Source of the DNA: Hyphomonas johnsonii MHS-2
Lineage (GTDB): Bacteria > Pseudomonadota > Alphaproteobacteria > Caulobacterales > Hyphomonadaceae
Direction: 5' to 3'
Assembly (NCBI RefSeq): GCF_000685275.1
Contig: NZ_ARYK01000003.1
Location: 124,001-188,000, forward strand
DNA: 64,000 bases
Shown: one piece after another, positions 1 through 11,210 of the stretch
Layout: every line of letters begins with the position of its first letter
How positions within the stretch are numbered: position 1 is the first letter of the stretch
Notes under the pieces: model-generated
The model's input: the letters and a program-made list of their open reading frames with translations, nothing else
What the model was told of the DNA's origin: nothing
Database searches by the model: none
Program-made: the position numbers and the translations under genes

Positions 1-1020
1 GAATACGACATCGAGGGCGGGGCCGTGATCCTGATGGATGCGCGGTCCGGCGAAGTGCGGGCCATGGCAAGCTGGCCGCCGATGGATGCCAATCGCGGGC
101 TGGACCTGCGTGCGGATGATACCGCCCGCCTCAACCGGGCAACCGGCGCAGTCTACGAACTGGGATCAGTGTTCAAGCCCTTCACCGTGGCGGCGGCGCT
201 GGAAGCCGGCGCCATCAAGCCGACCGACCTGTTCGACGTGCGCACACCGCTGGAGATACGCGGCTTCACCATCCATGACACGCACCCGCTGGGCGCGCGT
301 GCCAGCGTGACGACCATCATCTCGGAAAGTTCGAACCTCGGCACCGTGCATATCAATGCGGCGCTGGGCCCGCGGCGCCAGAAGGCGTTCCTGGAAGCGC
401 TGGGACTGCTCGAAAGGGCGCATATCGAGCTTGCCGGCAGTGCCAACCCGATCCTGCCGGATCGCTTTGACGAACTCTCGGCGGCGACCGTGGCCTATGG
501 GCATGGCATCGCGGTGACGCCGATGGCCTTCCTGGCCGGGTTTTCAGCTTTCGCGAATGGCGGCGAGCGGGTGACCCCGACACTGGTTGTCGACGAGGCG
601 CGCAAGGTTGTCCCGGTCCGCGTCATGTCGGCGCTTACGGCCGACATCGTCAATGTCATGATGCGCGAAGCGGTGGTGACGGGAACCGGCAAGCGGGCCG
701 AAGTCGCCGGCTATCGCATCGCCGGCAAGACGGGTACGGCCGAAAAGCCTGTGCCGGGCGGCTATGACGACACGCGCAACGTGACCAGCTTTGCGGCGAT
801 TTTTCCCTATGACCGCCCGCAATATGCCCTGATCGTGACATTGGATGAGCCCAAGGCAGATGCGGCAGGCCACGATACGGCCGCGCTGAATGCAGCGCCG
901 ACCGCCGGGCGTATCGTCGAACGCGTCGCGCCCCTGCTCGGGCTCGCCCCGCGCTTCGAGGGTGCCCGTCCTGCCGGCGCTGAACTCCGCTCTGCTTCGG
1001 ATGAGAGGAGTTCCCTGTGA
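1..1020 (+). CDS. ftsI: Penicillin-binding protein 3 / FtsI, septal transpeptidase (5' end outside window)
   Basis: This is the C-terminal part (339 residues) of a class B penicillin-binding protein that cross-links septal peptidoglycan in the periplasm. The reading frame is open from the first base, so the N-terminal membrane anchor and dimerisation domain lie upstream of the window. The three transpeptidase motifs are visible: SVFK (active-site Ser codon near 166), SSN near 328, and KTGT near 727. Its position directly ahead of murE supports FtsI rather than another PBP. The stop codon overlaps the GTG start of murE by three bases, which suggests translational coupling. Confidence 0.96.
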   Translation, partial: EYDIEGGAVILMDARSGEVRAMASWPPMDANRGLDLRADDTARLNRATGAVYELGSVFKPFTVAAALEAGAIKPTDLFDVRTPLEIRGFTIHDTHPLGARASVTTIISESSNLGTVHINAALGPRRQKAFLEALGLLERAHIELAGSANPILPDRFDELSAATVAYGHGIAVTPMAFLAGFSAFANGGERVTPTLVVDEARKVVPVRVMSALTADIVNVMMREAVVTGTGKRAEVAGYRIAGKTGTAEKPVPGGYDDTRNVTSFAAIFPYDRPQYALIVTLDEPKADAAGHDTAALNAAPTAGRIVERVAPLLGLAPRFEGARPAGAELRSASDERSSL

Positions 1021-2453
1021 AACTGAAAGACCTGTTCCCCCTGGCCGAAGACGGCGAGACTGACATCACCGGCATGACCGCCGACAGCCGGGCCGTGAAA
1101 CCGGGCGACCTGTTCGCGGCCCTGAACGGCACCGTGACGGACGGACGCAAATACGTGCCGCAGGCCATCGAGGCAGGCGCTGCAGCGATCCTGTCGGATG
1201 GCGGTATCGAGAAAGTGCCGCTGCCGCATGTCATCGCCGACGAGCCGCGCCTTGCGCTGGCACTCGCGGCCAAGCGCTTCTTCTCGGCACAGCCCGAAAC
1301 CGTCGTGGCGATCACCGGCACCAACGGCAAGTCATCGACCGTGGATTTCCTGCGCCAGATCTGGTCGCGGGCCGGCCTGGGCGCCGCGTCGATGGGAACG
1401 CTGGGCGCGATCGGCCCGGGCGGCAAGATCGATGTCGGCCACACCACGCCCGACCCGGTGACGATCCACCAGACGCTGCGCGAGCTGACCCGGCAGGGCG
1501 TGACGCATTGCGCGATGGAAGCGTCCAGCCACGGGCTGGAACAATACCGGCTCGACGGCGTCGACCTCGCGGCCGTGGCGTTCCTCAATTTCACGCAGGA
1601 CCACCTCGACTATCACGCGACGATGGAGGCCTATCTCGCGGCCAAGCTGCGCCTGTTCAGCGGTCTCGGCCACAGCGGCATGCCAGCCATCGTGAACGCC
1701 GACAGCGACCATCGGGAGGTCTTCGAGGCCGCCGCAAAGGATGCCGGCCTGAATATCGTCTCGTTCGGCTGGCGCGGCGAGGACCTGTGGATCGACGAGA
1801 TCATGCCGCGGCAAACCGGGCAGGTGCTGAACCTGTTCTGGCGCGACGTGGAACAGAAGCCGCTGGAACTGCCGCTGATCGGCGAGTTCCAGGCACTGAA
1901 CGCGCTGGCCGCCGCCGCCATCGCGCTGGCGCTCGGCCTGCCGTTCGAGGCAGTGGCCGATGGCCTGACGCATCTGCAGCCCGTGAAGGGCCGGCTTGAA
2001 CTGGTTGGCAAGACACCGGCCGGGGCAGGGGTGTTTGTCGACTATGCGCATACGCCGGACGGGCTGGACGTGCTGTTGCGCGCCGTGCGCCCGCACACCG
2101 CCGGGCAGCTGAAGGTGATCTTCGGCTGCGGCGGTGACCGGGATGCCAAGAAGCGTCCGATGATGGGCGAGATCGCGACACGCCAGGCCGACGACGTGAT
2201 CGTGACCGATGATAATCCCCGCACGGAAGATGCCGCCGCGATCCGCAAGGCCATCCTTGCCGCAGCGCCGGGCGCCCGCGAGATCGGTGACCGCGAGACG
2301 GCGATCCGCACGGTGGTTGCGGAACTGAAAAAGGGTGACACGCTGGTGATCGCCGGCAAGGGCCACGAGACCGGCCAGATTGTCGGCAAGACGGTGATTC
2401 CGTTTTCCGACCAGGACACGGCGCTTGCAGCGCTGGCGGGGGCCAACGCATGA
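1017..2453 (+). CDS. murE: UDP-MurNAc-tripeptide synthetase MurE (meso-DAP adding)
   Basis: Cytoplasmic Mur ligase of 478 residues that adds the third stem-peptide residue to UDP-MurNAc-L-Ala-D-Glu using ATP. The ATP-binding loop GTNGKSS is at residues 101-107. A DNPR motif at 399-402 is the family signature for meso-diaminopimelate rather than lysine, so DAP-type peptidoglycan is predicted, in keeping with dapB further on. The start is a GTG at 1017 behind a GAGAGGAG ribosome-binding site inside the end of ftsI. The stop overlaps the ATG of murF (ATGA). Confidence 0.97.
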   Translation: MKLKDLFPLAEDGETDITGMTADSRAVKPGDLFAALNGTVTDGRKYVPQAIEAGAAAILSDGGIEKVPLPHVIADEPRLALALAAKRFFSAQPETVVAITGTNGKSSTVDFLRQIWSRAGLGAASMGTLGAIGPGGKIDVGHTTPDPVTIHQTLRELTRQGVTHCAMEASSHGLEQYRLDGVDLAAVAFLNFTQDHLDYHATMEAYLAAKLRLFSGLGHSGMPAIVNADSDHREVFEAAAKDAGLNIVSFGWRGEDLWIDEIMPRQTGQVLNLFWRDVEQKPLELPLIGEFQALNALAAAAIALALGLPFEAVADGLTHLQPVKGRLELVGKTPAGAGVFVDYAHTPDGLDVLLRAVRPHTAGQLKVIFGCGGDRDAKKRPMMGEIATRQADDVIVTDDNPRTEDAAAIRKAILAAAPGAREIGDRETAIRTVVAELKKGDTLVIAGKGHETGQIVGKTVIPFSDQDTALAALAGANA

Positions 2454-3886
2454 CACAACTCCTCTGGACGTCCGAAGAGATCGCCCTGGCCACCGGTGGC
2501 AAGGCATCCGACCCGTTCTGGGTGTCGGGCACGATCTCGATCGACACGCGCACCCTGATGCCGGGCGACCTGTTCGTCGCCTTGCACGACCAGCGCGATG
2601 GCCATGATTTCGTCGAAGCGGCGTTCAAGGCCGGGGCGGCGGCGGCACTGGTGTCGAAACCGGTCAGCGGCGGGCCGCTGATGATGGTCGACGATACGCT
2701 GGTGGCGCTGGAAATGATGGGCATCGCGGCGCGCGCCCGGTCCGGTGCGGTCCGCACCGCCGTGACGGGCAGCGTCGGCAAGACCAGCGTCAAGGAAATG
2801 CTGGCGCGGATCTATCGCGCGGCAGGCCCGGCGCACGCGAACGTCAAGAGCTTCAACAATCACTGGGGCGTGCCGCTGACCCTGGCGCGAATGCCGGAAA
2901 ACACCGCGCGCGCGGTGTTCGAGATCGGCATGTCGACGCCCGGCGAAATCGCCCCGCGCAGCCAGATGGTGCGCCCGCATATCGGCATCGTGACCTGTAT
3001 CGCAGGGGCCCACCTGGAAGGCCTTGGCAGCCTCGAGGCGGTGGCCAACGAGAAAGCGGACATCTTCGCGGGCATGGAGGCAGGTGGCACGTTCATCCTG
3101 CCGTCGGAAGATGCCTTCCTCGACCAGCTGTCGGCGCGCGCGCGGGTGCTCTGCCCGACGGGCAACCTTGAAACCTTCGGCACCGCCTCGGATGCGACGG
3201 CACGGGTGACGGGTTATGAATCCAATGGCGTGACCAGCCGCATCAGTGTCGACGTGATCGGCAAGCGGGCCGAAATCGAGATCGAGGCCGTCGGCCGGCA
3301 CTGGGCGCTCAACGCCGCCGCAGCCCTGCTTGCAGCCAGCCAGACAGGCTATTCCGTGGCAGATTGTGCTGCGGCGCTCTCAGGCTATGCGCCGCCGCCC
3401 GGGCGCGGCACGGCGGAACGCCTGGCCCTGCCGGACGGTGGGCACTTCACGCTGGTCGACGACGCCTACAATGCCAACCCCGCAAGCATGCGCGCAGCGC
3501 TCTCCGCGCTGGCCCAGCGGCCGGGTGGACGGCGCCTCGTCGCGCTCGGCGAAATGCTGGAAATCGGCGATACGTCCGCCAGCGAGCATGCCGGGCTGGC
3601 CAGGGATGTGGTTGCCAGCGGGGCAGAAGGTGTCTTCCTGGCAGGTGACAAAATGACTCACCTCGCAGAGGCCCTGCCGCCTGGTCTTCAGCAGGTATGG
3701 GCACCCAAGGCGGATGAGCTGTGGAATGCGCTGCTAAATGCAGTGAGGGACGGAGACGTGCTCTTGATCAAAGGGTCGAATGCCTCCGGGATGGGACGAA
3801 TTGCAGACCGCTTGCGCCAACGAAGTGCAGCGGCTGGTTTGGGCAAGATGGATAGCAGCGCAGAAGATGCTGCAGAGGTCAGGTGA
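2450..3886 (+). CDS. murF: UDP-MurNAc-tripeptide:D-Ala-D-Ala ligase MurF
   Basis: Mur ligase of 478 residues that attaches D-Ala-D-Ala to complete the UDP-MurNAc-pentapeptide. The P-loop GSVGKTS is at about 107-113, in the GSxGKT form typical of MurF. It starts with ATG overlapping the murE stop by four bases and ends overlapping the start of mraY. Length and gene order match the dcw cluster. The D-Ala-D-Ala ligase gene ddl is not in this window. Confidence 0.96.
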   Translation: MTQLLWTSEEIALATGGKASDPFWVSGTISIDTRTLMPGDLFVALHDQRDGHDFVEAAFKAGAAAALVSKPVSGGPLMMVDDTLVALEMMGIAARARSGAVRTAVTGSVGKTSVKEMLARIYRAAGPAHANVKSFNNHWGVPLTLARMPENTARAVFEIGMSTPGEIAPRSQMVRPHIGIVTCIAGAHLEGLGSLEAVANEKADIFAGMEAGGTFILPSEDAFLDQLSARARVLCPTGNLETFGTASDATARVTGYESNGVTSRISVDVIGKRAEIEIEAVGRHWALNAAAALLAASQTGYSVADCAAALSGYAPPPGRGTAERLALPDGGHFTLVDDAYNANPASMRAALSALAQRPGGRRLVALGEMLEIGDTSASEHAGLARDVVASGAEGVFLAGDKMTHLAEALPPGLQQVWAPKADELWNALLNAVRDGDVLLIKGSNASGMGRIADRLRQRSAAAGLGKMDSSAEDAAEVR

Positions 3887-5079
3887 TGCTGTACGAGTGG
3901 CTGGCCGCAGATAGCGGTATATTCAACCTACTGAACTATATCACCTTCCGCGCCGGTGCTGCCGTCGTGACGGCATTCCTTGTGACTGTCGTGTTCGGAG
4001 ACGCGATCATCAACTTGCTGCGCGCCCGCCAGGGCAAGGGCCAGCCAATCCGTGACCTGTCGCTGGAAGCACAGATGTCGAAGCAGGGCACCCCCACGAT
4101 GGGCGGGCTGCTGATCTGGCTCGGCCTGCTGGTCGGCGTGCTGCTGTGGGGCAATCTGCAGAACCCCTATGTCTGGGTCGTGCTGTTCGTGACGCTGTCC
4201 TACGCGCTGCTCGGCTTCCTCGACGATTACGCGAAGGTCAACAAGCAGAGCGCCGACGGCGTGTCGGCCCGCGCGCGCCTGCTGATCGGGTTTGCGATTG
4301 CGGCTGTCGCCTGCGCGTTCGTCATGGGCCTGCACGGGGCGCACACACCGGCAGGCCACGCCCAGTGGGGACCGCTCAACGGGCTGGCCGAGACGATCGC
4401 CAGCCTCGCCCCGCGGACATCGGTGCAACCGGCAGACCCGGCCTTCTCGGGCGGTGTCGCCGTGCCGTTCGTGAACAATTATTTCCTGCCGCTCGGCGGG
4501 CTATTCATCGTGTTCGGCATGATCGTTGTCGTCGGAGCAGCCAATGCGGTGAACTTCACCGACGGCCTCGACGGCCTGGCGATCGTGCCGATGACCTTTG
4601 CCGCCGCTGCCTATGCGATGATCGCCTACCTGACGGGTAACTTCGTCTTTGCTGAATACCTGGGCATCCAGTTCGCGCCGGGCGCAGGCGAGATTGCCGT
4701 CCTGCTCGGTGCCATGATCGGCGCAGGCATGGGCTTCCTCTGGTACAATGCCTATCCGGCAAAGGTGTTCATGGGCGACACCGGCTCGCTCGGCCTTGGC
4801 GGCATGCTGGGCATCGTGGCGGTTGCGACCAAGCACGAGTTTGCACTGGTCGTCATCGGTGGCCTGTTCGTGATCGAGGCCCTGTCGGTGATGCTGCAGG
4901 TTGGCTGGTTCAAGATCACCAAGCGCCTGACCGGCGAAGGCAAGCGGATCTTCCTGATGGCGCCGCTGCACCACCATTTCCAGAAAAAGAACTGGCCGGA
5001 AACGCGGGTCGTCGCGCGCTTCTGGATCATGTCGGTCCTCTTCGCCCTCGCGGGCCTCGCAACATTGAAGCTGAGGTAG
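3886..5079 (+). CDS. mraY: Phospho-MurNAc-pentapeptide transferase MraY
   Basis: Integral membrane transferase of 397 residues that makes lipid I on undecaprenyl phosphate. Family motifs visible are the LDDYAK aspartate pair, NFTDGLDGL, and the C-terminal HHHFQ motif on the cytoplasmic side. It is longer than the usual 360 residues because of an insertion between membrane segments around residues 145-185. The ATG at 3886 overlaps the last base of the murF stop; a GTG three bases upstream (3883) is an alternative start. The gene lies in the standard murF-mraY-murD order. Confidence 0.96.
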   Translation: MLYEWLAADSGIFNLLNYITFRAGAAVVTAFLVTVVFGDAIINLLRARQGKGQPIRDLSLEAQMSKQGTPTMGGLLIWLGLLVGVLLWGNLQNPYVWVVLFVTLSYALLGFLDDYAKVNKQSADGVSARARLLIGFAIAAVACAFVMGLHGAHTPAGHAQWGPLNGLAETIASLAPRTSVQPADPAFSGGVAVPFVNNYFLPLGGLFIVFGMIVVVGAANAVNFTDGLDGLAIVPMTFAAAAYAMIAYLTGNFVFAEYLGIQFAPGAGEIAVLLGAMIGAGMGFLWYNAYPAKVFMGDTGSLGLGGMLGIVAVATKHEFALVVIGGLFVIEALSVMLQVGWFKITKRLTGEGKRIFLMAPLHHHFQKKNWPETRVVARFWIMSVLFALAGLATLKLR

Positions 5080-5089
5080 CCGCAAACCC

Positions 5090-6505
5090 ATGATCCCCAT
5101 TACGGAATACGCAGGACGGGATGTCGCCGTGTTCGGCCTTGGCCGGACAGGCCTCAGCGCAGCGAAAGCGCTGAAGGCTGGCGGCGCACGTGTGCATGCG
5201 TGGGACGATAATGAGGACACTCGCAACAAGGCCGAAGCGGCTGGCGTGCCGCTGTCCGACATCAACAAGCGTGACTGGCAGACCTTTGCCGCGCTCGTCC
5301 TGTCGCCGGGCATTCCCTACAAGTTCCCGCAGCCGCACCGGATCGTGCGCATGGCCGAGATGACCGGCGTGCCGGTGGTCGGCGACATGGAACTGTTCGC
5401 CCGCGCGGTGCAGTCGCTGCCGGAACGCGGCCGGCCGAAAATCATCGGCATCACGGGCACGAACGGCAAGTCGACCACGACGGCGCTGATCGGGCATATC
5501 CTGAAGCAGGCAGGCCGCGACGCGCGCATCGGCGGCAATATCGGCACCGGCGTGCTCGACCTTGCGGCGCTGCATGCCAATGCGGTCTACGTGCTGGAAC
5601 TCTCGTCCTACCAGCTCGACCTGGTGAAGAGCCTGCACTGCGATATCGCGGTGCTGCTGAACATGAGCCCGGACCACCTTGACCGGCACGGCGGGATGGA
5701 AGGCTACCAGGCCGCAAAGATGCGGATCTTCCAGAACCAGCAGAAGGGCGACATCGCGATTGTCGGCTTCGATGACGTCATCACCCAGTCGATCGCCATC
5801 GGCCTTGCGGGCCATGGCCCGGGCCGTGTCATCCACGCCTCGTCCACCTACACGCTCGGCCGCGGTATCAGCGCCATTGACGGCAAGCTGTATGACAACC
5901 AGTCCGGCAAGGCGGAACTGATCGGCAACCTTGCCGAATGCCCGTCGCTGCCCGGCAAGCACAACCACCAGAACGCTGCGGCGGCCTACGCTGCCTGCCG
6001 CGCGCTGGGTGTCGACCCAGACGTGATCTTCGCGGGCATCAGGTCGTTCCCCGGCCTGCCGCACCGGCTGGAGACCGTTGGCGAGATCGACGGCGTGCGG
6101 TTCATCAACGATTCCAAGGCCACCAATGCCCAGGCCGCCGAACAGGCGCTGAAGGCATTCAAGAATGTCTACTGGATCGCCGGCGGCGTTCCCAAGGCCG
6201 AGGGGATCGCGCCGCTCGCGCCGCTGTTCCCGAATGTCGCCAAGGCCTACCTGATCGGCGAGGCTGAAGAAGCCTTTGCTGCAACGCTGAAGGGCAAGGT
6301 CGCGGCGCAACAGTGCGGCACGCTGGAGAACGCTGTCGCGGCGGCCCTGCACGATGCGCGCGGCGCCGGGGAGGAGGGCGCCATCGTCCTGCTGTCGCCT
6401 GCCTGCGCGAGTTTCGACCAGTTCCGGGACTTCGAGGAACGGGGCGACGTGTTCCGGTCTATCGTCCAATCGATGATGCCCGCGGTGTTGAGGGTGATGG
6501 CTTGA
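5090..6505 (+). CDS. murD: UDP-MurNAc-L-alanine:D-glutamate ligase MurD
   Basis: Cytoplasmic Mur ligase of 471 residues adding D-glutamate to UDP-MurNAc-L-Ala. The N-terminal Rossmann-like region carries FGLGRTGLSA (residues 15-24), and the ATP loop GTNGKSTT is at 123-130. It is separated from mraY by ten bases and overlaps the TTG start of ftsW, so it is part of the same polycistronic unit. Confidence 0.96.
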   Translation: MIPITEYAGRDVAVFGLGRTGLSAAKALKAGGARVHAWDDNEDTRNKAEAAGVPLSDINKRDWQTFAALVLSPGIPYKFPQPHRIVRMAEMTGVPVVGDMELFARAVQSLPERGRPKIIGITGTNGKSTTTALIGHILKQAGRDARIGGNIGTGVLDLAALHANAVYVLELSSYQLDLVKSLHCDIAVLLNMSPDHLDRHGGMEGYQAAKMRIFQNQQKGDIAIVGFDDVITQSIAIGLAGHGPGRVIHASSTYTLGRGISAIDGKLYDNQSGKAELIGNLAECPSLPGKHNHQNAAAAYAACRALGVDPDVIFAGIRSFPGLPHRLETVGEIDGVRFINDSKATNAQAAEQALKAFKNVYWIAGGVPKAEGIAPLAPLFPNVAKAYLIGEAEEAFAATLKGKVAAQQCGTLENAVAAALHDARGAGEEGAIVLLSPACASFDQFRDFEERGDVFRSIVQSMMPAVLRVMA

Positions 6506-7653
6506 ACCCAGCACCCACCGCTCTCCAGTTCGATCGCTCTGATGCGTCCTGGCTGACAGAGTGGCGGCGAACAATTGACTGGGGCCTGATGGGCGGGGCC
6601 TTCTTCCTCATCGCCATCGGCCTGTTGATGTCACTGGCAGCCGGGCCCACCGCCGCCAGCCGCATCGGCTTCGAGAATCCCTATTTCTTCGTCATCCGGC
6701 AGGCGGCATTCGCTGCTGCCGCGAGCCTGATCCTGATCTGTACCAGCATGCTGGACCGGACATGGGCGCGCCGGTTCGCCGCCGCCGTGTTCTTTGTCGC
6801 GCTCGCCCTGATGGTGGGCATTCTCGTCTTCGGGCATGAGGCGAAAGGCGCCCAGCGCTGGCTGCGCGTTGCCGGCTTTTCGCTGCAGCCGAGCGAAATG
6901 GTCAAGCCTGCCCTGATCGTGCTCAGCGGCTGGCTGCTGTCGCAGCGGGAGATGTACCCCAAGGGGCCGTGGGCCGTGGTCGCCTTCGTATTCTACGCCG
7001 TGACGCTCGGCCTGCTGCTGTTGCAGCCGGATGTCGGGCAGGCGGTGCTGCTGTCAGCTGCGTTCGTCATCACCTTCTTCGTCAGCGGCCTGCCGTGGAG
7101 ATGGGCAGCTGCCTTTGCGAGCGGCGGTGCGTCGCTGGCGGCGCTGCTCTACGCCCTGCTGCCGCATGTGCGGGCACGGGTGAACAGTTTCTTCGACCCG
7201 ACGGCCTACGACACCTACCAGATCGACAAGGCCGCCGAGGCCATCGGGCGGGGTGGCTGGTTCGGCGTCGGGCCGGGTGAGGGCCTGGTCAAGGCGAGCC
7301 TGCCGGATGCGCACACCGACTTCATCTTCGCGGTGATGGTCGAGGAGTTCGGTCTCGTCGCGGCGATTGTCCTGCTGGCGGCATTCTCGCTGATGGTGCT
7401 GCGCGGTTTCCGTGCGGCGGCCCGGCTGGACGATGGCTATGCCCGCGCGGCGGCTGCTGGCCTGTTTGCCCTGTTCGGTCTCCAGGCCGCCATCAACATT
7501 GCCGTGAATGTGGCCCTGATCCCGCCAAAAGGCATGACATTGCCCTTTGTTTCGTACGGAGGCTCGTCGATGATCGGCATAGGATTGACTCTCGGGCTTG
7601 CACTCGCCCTCGTGCGCGGTCAGGGTACGCGCACAAGAGGCAGGTATGGGTGA
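6502..7653 (+). CDS. ftsW: FtsW, septal peptidoglycan glycosyltransferase
   Basis: Polytopic SEDS-family membrane protein of 383 residues, the partner of FtsI in septal wall synthesis. Several hydrophobic helices are evident, and the conserved C-terminal stretch with PPKG and PFVSYGGSS is present. I place the start at a TTG at 6502 overlapping the murD stop, preceded by an AGGGTG ribosome-binding site. The reading frame stays open further upstream, but that part lies wholly inside murD. The 3' end overlaps the start of murG by eight bases. Confidence 0.94.
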   Translation: MNPAPTALQFDRSDASWLTEWRRTIDWGLMGGAFFLIAIGLLMSLAAGPTAASRIGFENPYFFVIRQAAFAAAASLILICTSMLDRTWARRFAAAVFFVALALMVGILVFGHEAKGAQRWLRVAGFSLQPSEMVKPALIVLSGWLLSQREMYPKGPWAVVAFVFYAVTLGLLLLQPDVGQAVLLSAAFVITFFVSGLPWRWAAAFASGGASLAALLYALLPHVRARVNSFFDPTAYDTYQIDKAAEAIGRGGWFGVGPGEGLVKASLPDAHTDFIFAVMVEEFGLVAAIVLLAAFSLMVLRGFRAAARLDDGYARAAAAGLFALFGLQAAINIAVNVALIPPKGMTLPFVSYGGSSMIGIGLTLGLALALVRGQGTRTRGRYG

Positions 7654-8746
7654 CGGGACAACCGGGAAGCTGGTAATCATCGGGGCAGGAGGAACCGGGG
7701 GGCACATGTTCCCCGCGCGGGCCTTTGCCGACGAGATGCGTGCGCGCGGATGGAAGGTCGGCCTGATCTCCGACCATCGCGGGCTGCGCTATGCCGCAGA
7801 CTTTCCGGCCGAGTGGAAGGAAGAGGTACGCGCCGCCTCGCCGAATTTCCGCAAGCCCTGGGCGCTGCCCGGCGTCGCCATGAAGATCAATGCCGGTATC
7901 CGCCGCGCCGCCAGGATCATGGACGAGACACGGCCTGCGCTGGTCGCCGGGTTCGGTGGCTATCCGGCTTATCCCGCGCTGGCGGCGGCCAAGCGGCGTG
8001 GCGTGCCGATCATCATCCATGAACAGAATGCGGTCCTTGGCCGGGTCAACCGCCAGTTCGCCACCCATGCCAAGCTGGTCGCGAGCGGGTTCAAACGGCT
8101 CGACCGGCTGCCCGCAGGCGCGGCGCACATGCCGATCGGCAACCCGGTACGCGAGCCGATCATTGCCATGCGCGACGTGCCCTATCCGCCGACCGACGGG
8201 AAGCTGACCCTGCTCGTCACCGGCGGCAGCCAGGGGTCCAGCATCATCGGCGACACCGTGCCGCTGGCGGTTGCAGACTATATTCCGGCGTCGCTGCGGG
8301 GACGGCTGAAGATTGTCCAGCAGGTGCGGGCCGAACAGATGGAAGGCGTGCGCAACATGTACCGGCGGGCGCAGGTGGACGCCGACCTTGCGCCTTTCTT
8401 CCCCGACATGCCGGAGCGGCTGGCCTCCGCGCACCTCGTCGTCGCCCGGTCCGGGGCCGGCACGGTGAGCGAACTGGCCGTGGTGGGGCGTCCGTCGATC
8501 CTGATACCGCTGGCCATCGCGATGGACGATCACCAGGCAGCCAATGCCGAAGCGCTGGTCGATGCCGAGGCGGCCGACATGATCCTGGAATCCAATCTCT
8601 ACCCCAAATTGCTGGGCGCCCTGATTGCCGTGCGGATGGAGCATGGCGACGACCTGCGCATCCGCGCCGCCCGGGCCAAGGCGGTCGGCACGGTGACAGC
8701 GGCGCGCGACCTTGCCGACATGGCCGAGCGCGTCGCGGAGCTATGA
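7646..8746 (+). CDS. murG: MurG, lipid II-forming GlcNAc transferase
   Basis: Membrane-associated GT28 glycosyltransferase of 366 residues that converts lipid I to lipid II. The N-terminal [12 protein letters not shown] loop and the downstream [12 protein letters not shown] segment are family hallmarks. The ATG at 7646 sits inside the last codons of ftsW after an AAGAGG ribosome-binding site; a longer frame upstream falls inside ftsW and is not needed. Confidence 0.96.
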   Translation: MGDGTTGKLVIIGAGGTGGHMFPARAFADEMRARGWKVGLISDHRGLRYAADFPAEWKEEVRAASPNFRKPWALPGVAMKINAGIRRAARIMDETRPALVAGFGGYPAYPALAAAKRRGVPIIIHEQNAVLGRVNRQFATHAKLVASGFKRLDRLPAGAAHMPIGNPVREPIIAMRDVPYPPTDGKLTLLVTGGSQGSSIIGDTVPLAVADYIPASLRGRLKIVQQVRAEQMEGVRNMYRRAQVDADLAPFFPDMPERLASAHLVVARSGAGTVSELAVVGRPSILIPLAIAMDDHQAANAEALVDAEAADMILESNLYPKLLGALIAVRMEHGDDLRIRAARAKAVGTVTAARDLADMAERVAEL

Positions 8747-8795
8747 AGCGGCGCCGGTTTCGGTTAGACCACAGGGCTGTTTCGGAGATAAAAAC

Positions 8796-10217
8796 ATGAC
8801 TTCACCGACCCCTTTTGACCTTGGCCCGGCGCATATCGTGGGCATTGGCGGCATTGGCATGTCCGGCATTGCCGATGTCATGATCACGATGGGCTATCAG
8901 GTGCAGGGCTCGGACATTTCCGAGAGCGCCAACGTCCAGCGCCTGCGGGAGAAGGGCGCGACCGTGTTCATCGGCCACAAGGGCGAGAACGTGAAGGGCG
9001 CAGGCACCGTGATCATCTCCTCGGCGATCAGGAAGGACAATCCGGAAGTGCTGGCGGCGCGCGCGGCGGGCATTCCCGTGGTGCGCCGGGCGAACATGTT
9101 GGCCGAGATCACGCGGCTGAAATACACGGTCTGCGTGGCCGGCACGCATGGCAAGACGACGACCACCAGCATGGTGGCCTGCCTGCTCGACGGTTGCGGC
9201 ATAGACCCGACCGTCATCAATGGCGGGATCATCCATGCCTATGGCTCGAACTACAAGGCGGGCGAGAGCGACTGGATGGTCGTCGAGAGCGACGAGAGCG
9301 ACGGCACGTTTGCCAAGCTGCACCCGACCTGCGCCATCGTCACGAATATCGATCCCGAACACATGGACCATTACGGCTCCATGGAGAAGCTGCGCGAAGC
9401 CTTTGATACTTTTGTGGAAAACCTGCCTTTCTATGGCTTTGCCGTGCTCTGCACCGACCATCCCGAAGTGCAGGACCTGGCCGCGCGGGTCACTGATCGG
9501 CGGCGTATCAGCTATGGCTTCAACCGGCAGGCCGATGTGCGGGCCGTCAACCTGAACACAGACCTGGACGGCGCGCATTTCGATGTCGCGCTGCGCCGGC
9601 CGGGCTCGGCAAGCCCGCGCATCATCAAGGACCTGACGCTGCCCATGGCGGGTGAGCACAATGTCCAGAACGCGCTGGCGGCGATCACCGTGGCGCTGGA
9701 GCTTGGCGCGACCGATGACCAGATCAGGGCGTCGCTGGCGGCGTTCGGCGGGGTGAAGCGCCGGTTCACGAATGTCGGGGAATGGGCGCCCAAGGGAGAC
9801 GGCAAGGGTGTGGTGAGGATCATCGACGATTATGGCCACCACCCGGTCGAGATTGCCGCCGTACTCAAGGCCGCGCGCGCCATGCTGGGCCAGGGCCAGC
9901 TGATCGCTGTCTGCCAGCCGCACCGCTACACGCGCCTGCGCGACCTGTTCGAAGACTTTTCGCGCTGTTTCGATGCGGCGGACGAAGTGTTCGTCGCGCC
10001 GGTCTACGAGGCGGGCGAAACACCGATTGATGGCATCAACCATGAGGCGCTGGTAGCGAGCATCAAGCGGCACGGGCACCGCGGTGCGCATGTGCTGGCC
10101 TCGCTGGATGACCTGCCGGAAGTGATCCGCCGGGACGCCAAGCCGGGCAGCATGGTGGTCTGCCTCGGGGCAGGGGACATTACCCGGTATGCCGGGGAAC
10201 TGGCCAGCAAGCTCTAG
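8796..10217 (+). CDS. murC: UDP-MurNAc:L-alanine ligase MurC
   Basis: First Mur ligase of the cytoplasmic pathway, 473 residues. It shows an N-terminal nucleotide fold ([12 protein letters not shown], residues 13-24) and the ATP loop GTHGKTT at 116-122. The ATG at 8796 follows a clear GGAGA site after a 49-base gap from murG. This is the last dcw gene here: instead of murB, ddl, ftsQ, ftsA and ftsZ, the next gene is convergent and unrelated. Its stop overlaps the stop of that gene by two bases. Confidence 0.97.
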   Translation: MTSPTPFDLGPAHIVGIGGIGMSGIADVMITMGYQVQGSDISESANVQRLREKGATVFIGHKGENVKGAGTVIISSAIRKDNPEVLAARAAGIPVVRRANMLAEITRLKYTVCVAGTHGKTTTTSMVACLLDGCGIDPTVINGGIIHAYGSNYKAGESDWMVVESDESDGTFAKLHPTCAIVTNIDPEHMDHYGSMEKLREAFDTFVENLPFYGFAVLCTDHPEVQDLAARVTDRRRISYGFNRQADVRAVNLNTDLDGAHFDVALRRPGSASPRIIKDLTLPMAGEHNVQNALAAITVALELGATDDQIRASLAAFGGVKRRFTNVGEWAPKGDGKGVVRIIDDYGHHPVEIAAVLKAARAMLGQGQLIAVCQPHRYTRLRDLFEDFSRCFDAADEVFVAPVYEAGETPIDGINHEALVASIKRHGHRGAHVLASLDDLPEVIRRDAKPGSMVVCLGAGDITRYAGELASKL

Positions 10218-11032
10218 GGCGTCGCGGACGGGCGGACGGCCACGGCAATACTGTCGACGATCACCATGTCATTGGTGAAAGCGAAGTTTTCCGGCGTGTC
10301 GGCGCGGATGGACACATACACCGTGTCGGACAGGTCCTTCAGGCTCCACAGCGGCGTGGCATTGGTGCCGACGCAGAATTCCGCTGATTCCCCGGCCCGG
10401 ACATTGGTCTCGTACGTGTCCGGCTCGCGGTCGACCCGGACACCGTCTTCGGTATGCATTTCGACGTCGTATTCCTGCACGATATCGGTCGTGTTGGCGA
10501 CGTCGACGCAGACCGTGAACTCGTCGTCGGTGATGGCATCGTCGATCACGCGCGACCGCACGCCGGTAATCTCGCCGCCGGGCTGGCCGATATGGGCGTA
10601 GGCGCCATAGGTGTTGTTGATTGCGGCGTAATAAACGCCGGCATGGAAGCGGCAGAGTGACAGGCCGATCCCCGGCACGCGGTAGGCACCGCTGCCCGCC
10701 TGCAGGTCGCAGATCGCCAGCATTTCATCGCGCATCCGGTCGTCGCACCAGCTTTGCGTGTGTTCGTTGAGCCTGTAACAGGCATCGTGACGCCGGCAGA
10801 CGGGCCGGAAGGGGCCGTCGATGACCGGTCCCATCACGCTGATGAGGCCGGCGGGGACGTGGTCCTGGATGAATGCCGGGCCGCAACGGTCGGCCGGGTC
10901 CATATTGGCCGCTTCGCGCGCAACATAGTCTGCCGGAAGGGCGACAGGGGCATCCGTGGCGTTCCGCGCCGTCAGGCAGGCCGCCAGCACTGTTATGAGG
11001 CTTCCGACGACGATCAGGCGCCTGGCTCGCAT
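10214..11032 (-). CDS. Lipoprotein with secreted phospholipase A2-like core
   Basis: 272-residue predicted lipoprotein. The signal peptide ends in a lipobox LAAC (Cys19), so it should be acylated and envelope-anchored. The core contains CGP (50-52), then CRRHDACY with a His82-Asp83 pair flanked by Cys79 and Cys85, then CDD (96-98) and Cys108. This cysteine-framed HD..Y arrangement resembles the catalytic helix of secreted phospholipase A2 enzymes. The C-terminal 100 residues look like a beta-rich domain. The start was chosen at the signal peptide behind a GGGGGAAACC site, because the longer open frame has no signal-like N terminus. Activity and calcium dependence are inferred, not shown. Confidence 0.72.
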   Translation of the reverse strand: MRARRLIVVGSLITVLAACLTARNATDAPVALPADYVAREAANMDPADRCGPAFIQDHVPAGLISVMGPVIDGPFRPVCRRHDACYRLNEHTQSWCDDRMRDEMLAICDLQAGSGAYRVPGIGLSLCRFHAGVYYAAINNTYGAYAHIGQPGGEITGVRSRVIDDAITDDEFTVCVDVANTTDIVQEYDVEMHTEDGVRVDREPDTYETNVRAGESAEFCVGTNATPLWSLKDLSDTVYVSIRADTPENFAFTNDMVIVDSIAVAVRPSATP

Positions 11033-11210
11033 GGTTTCCCCCCGCTTTTCGGCCAGTTTACACATCCTGTCTGGCTGATCGAACCCTAACATATTCGCGA
11101 GGCAACTGCATTGACGCGGCGCGGGGACTTCCCTCGAGCATCGGAATATCGCACGGTCCGCCCGAAGCGGCCGTTCAGACGCCGGAAACAGACCGGGGAG
11201 ACACATACGA

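Noticed and set aside
5027-6574. Long minus-strand frame opposite murD
   Set aside because: Mirror frame of murD with no ribosome-binding site or recognizable domain.
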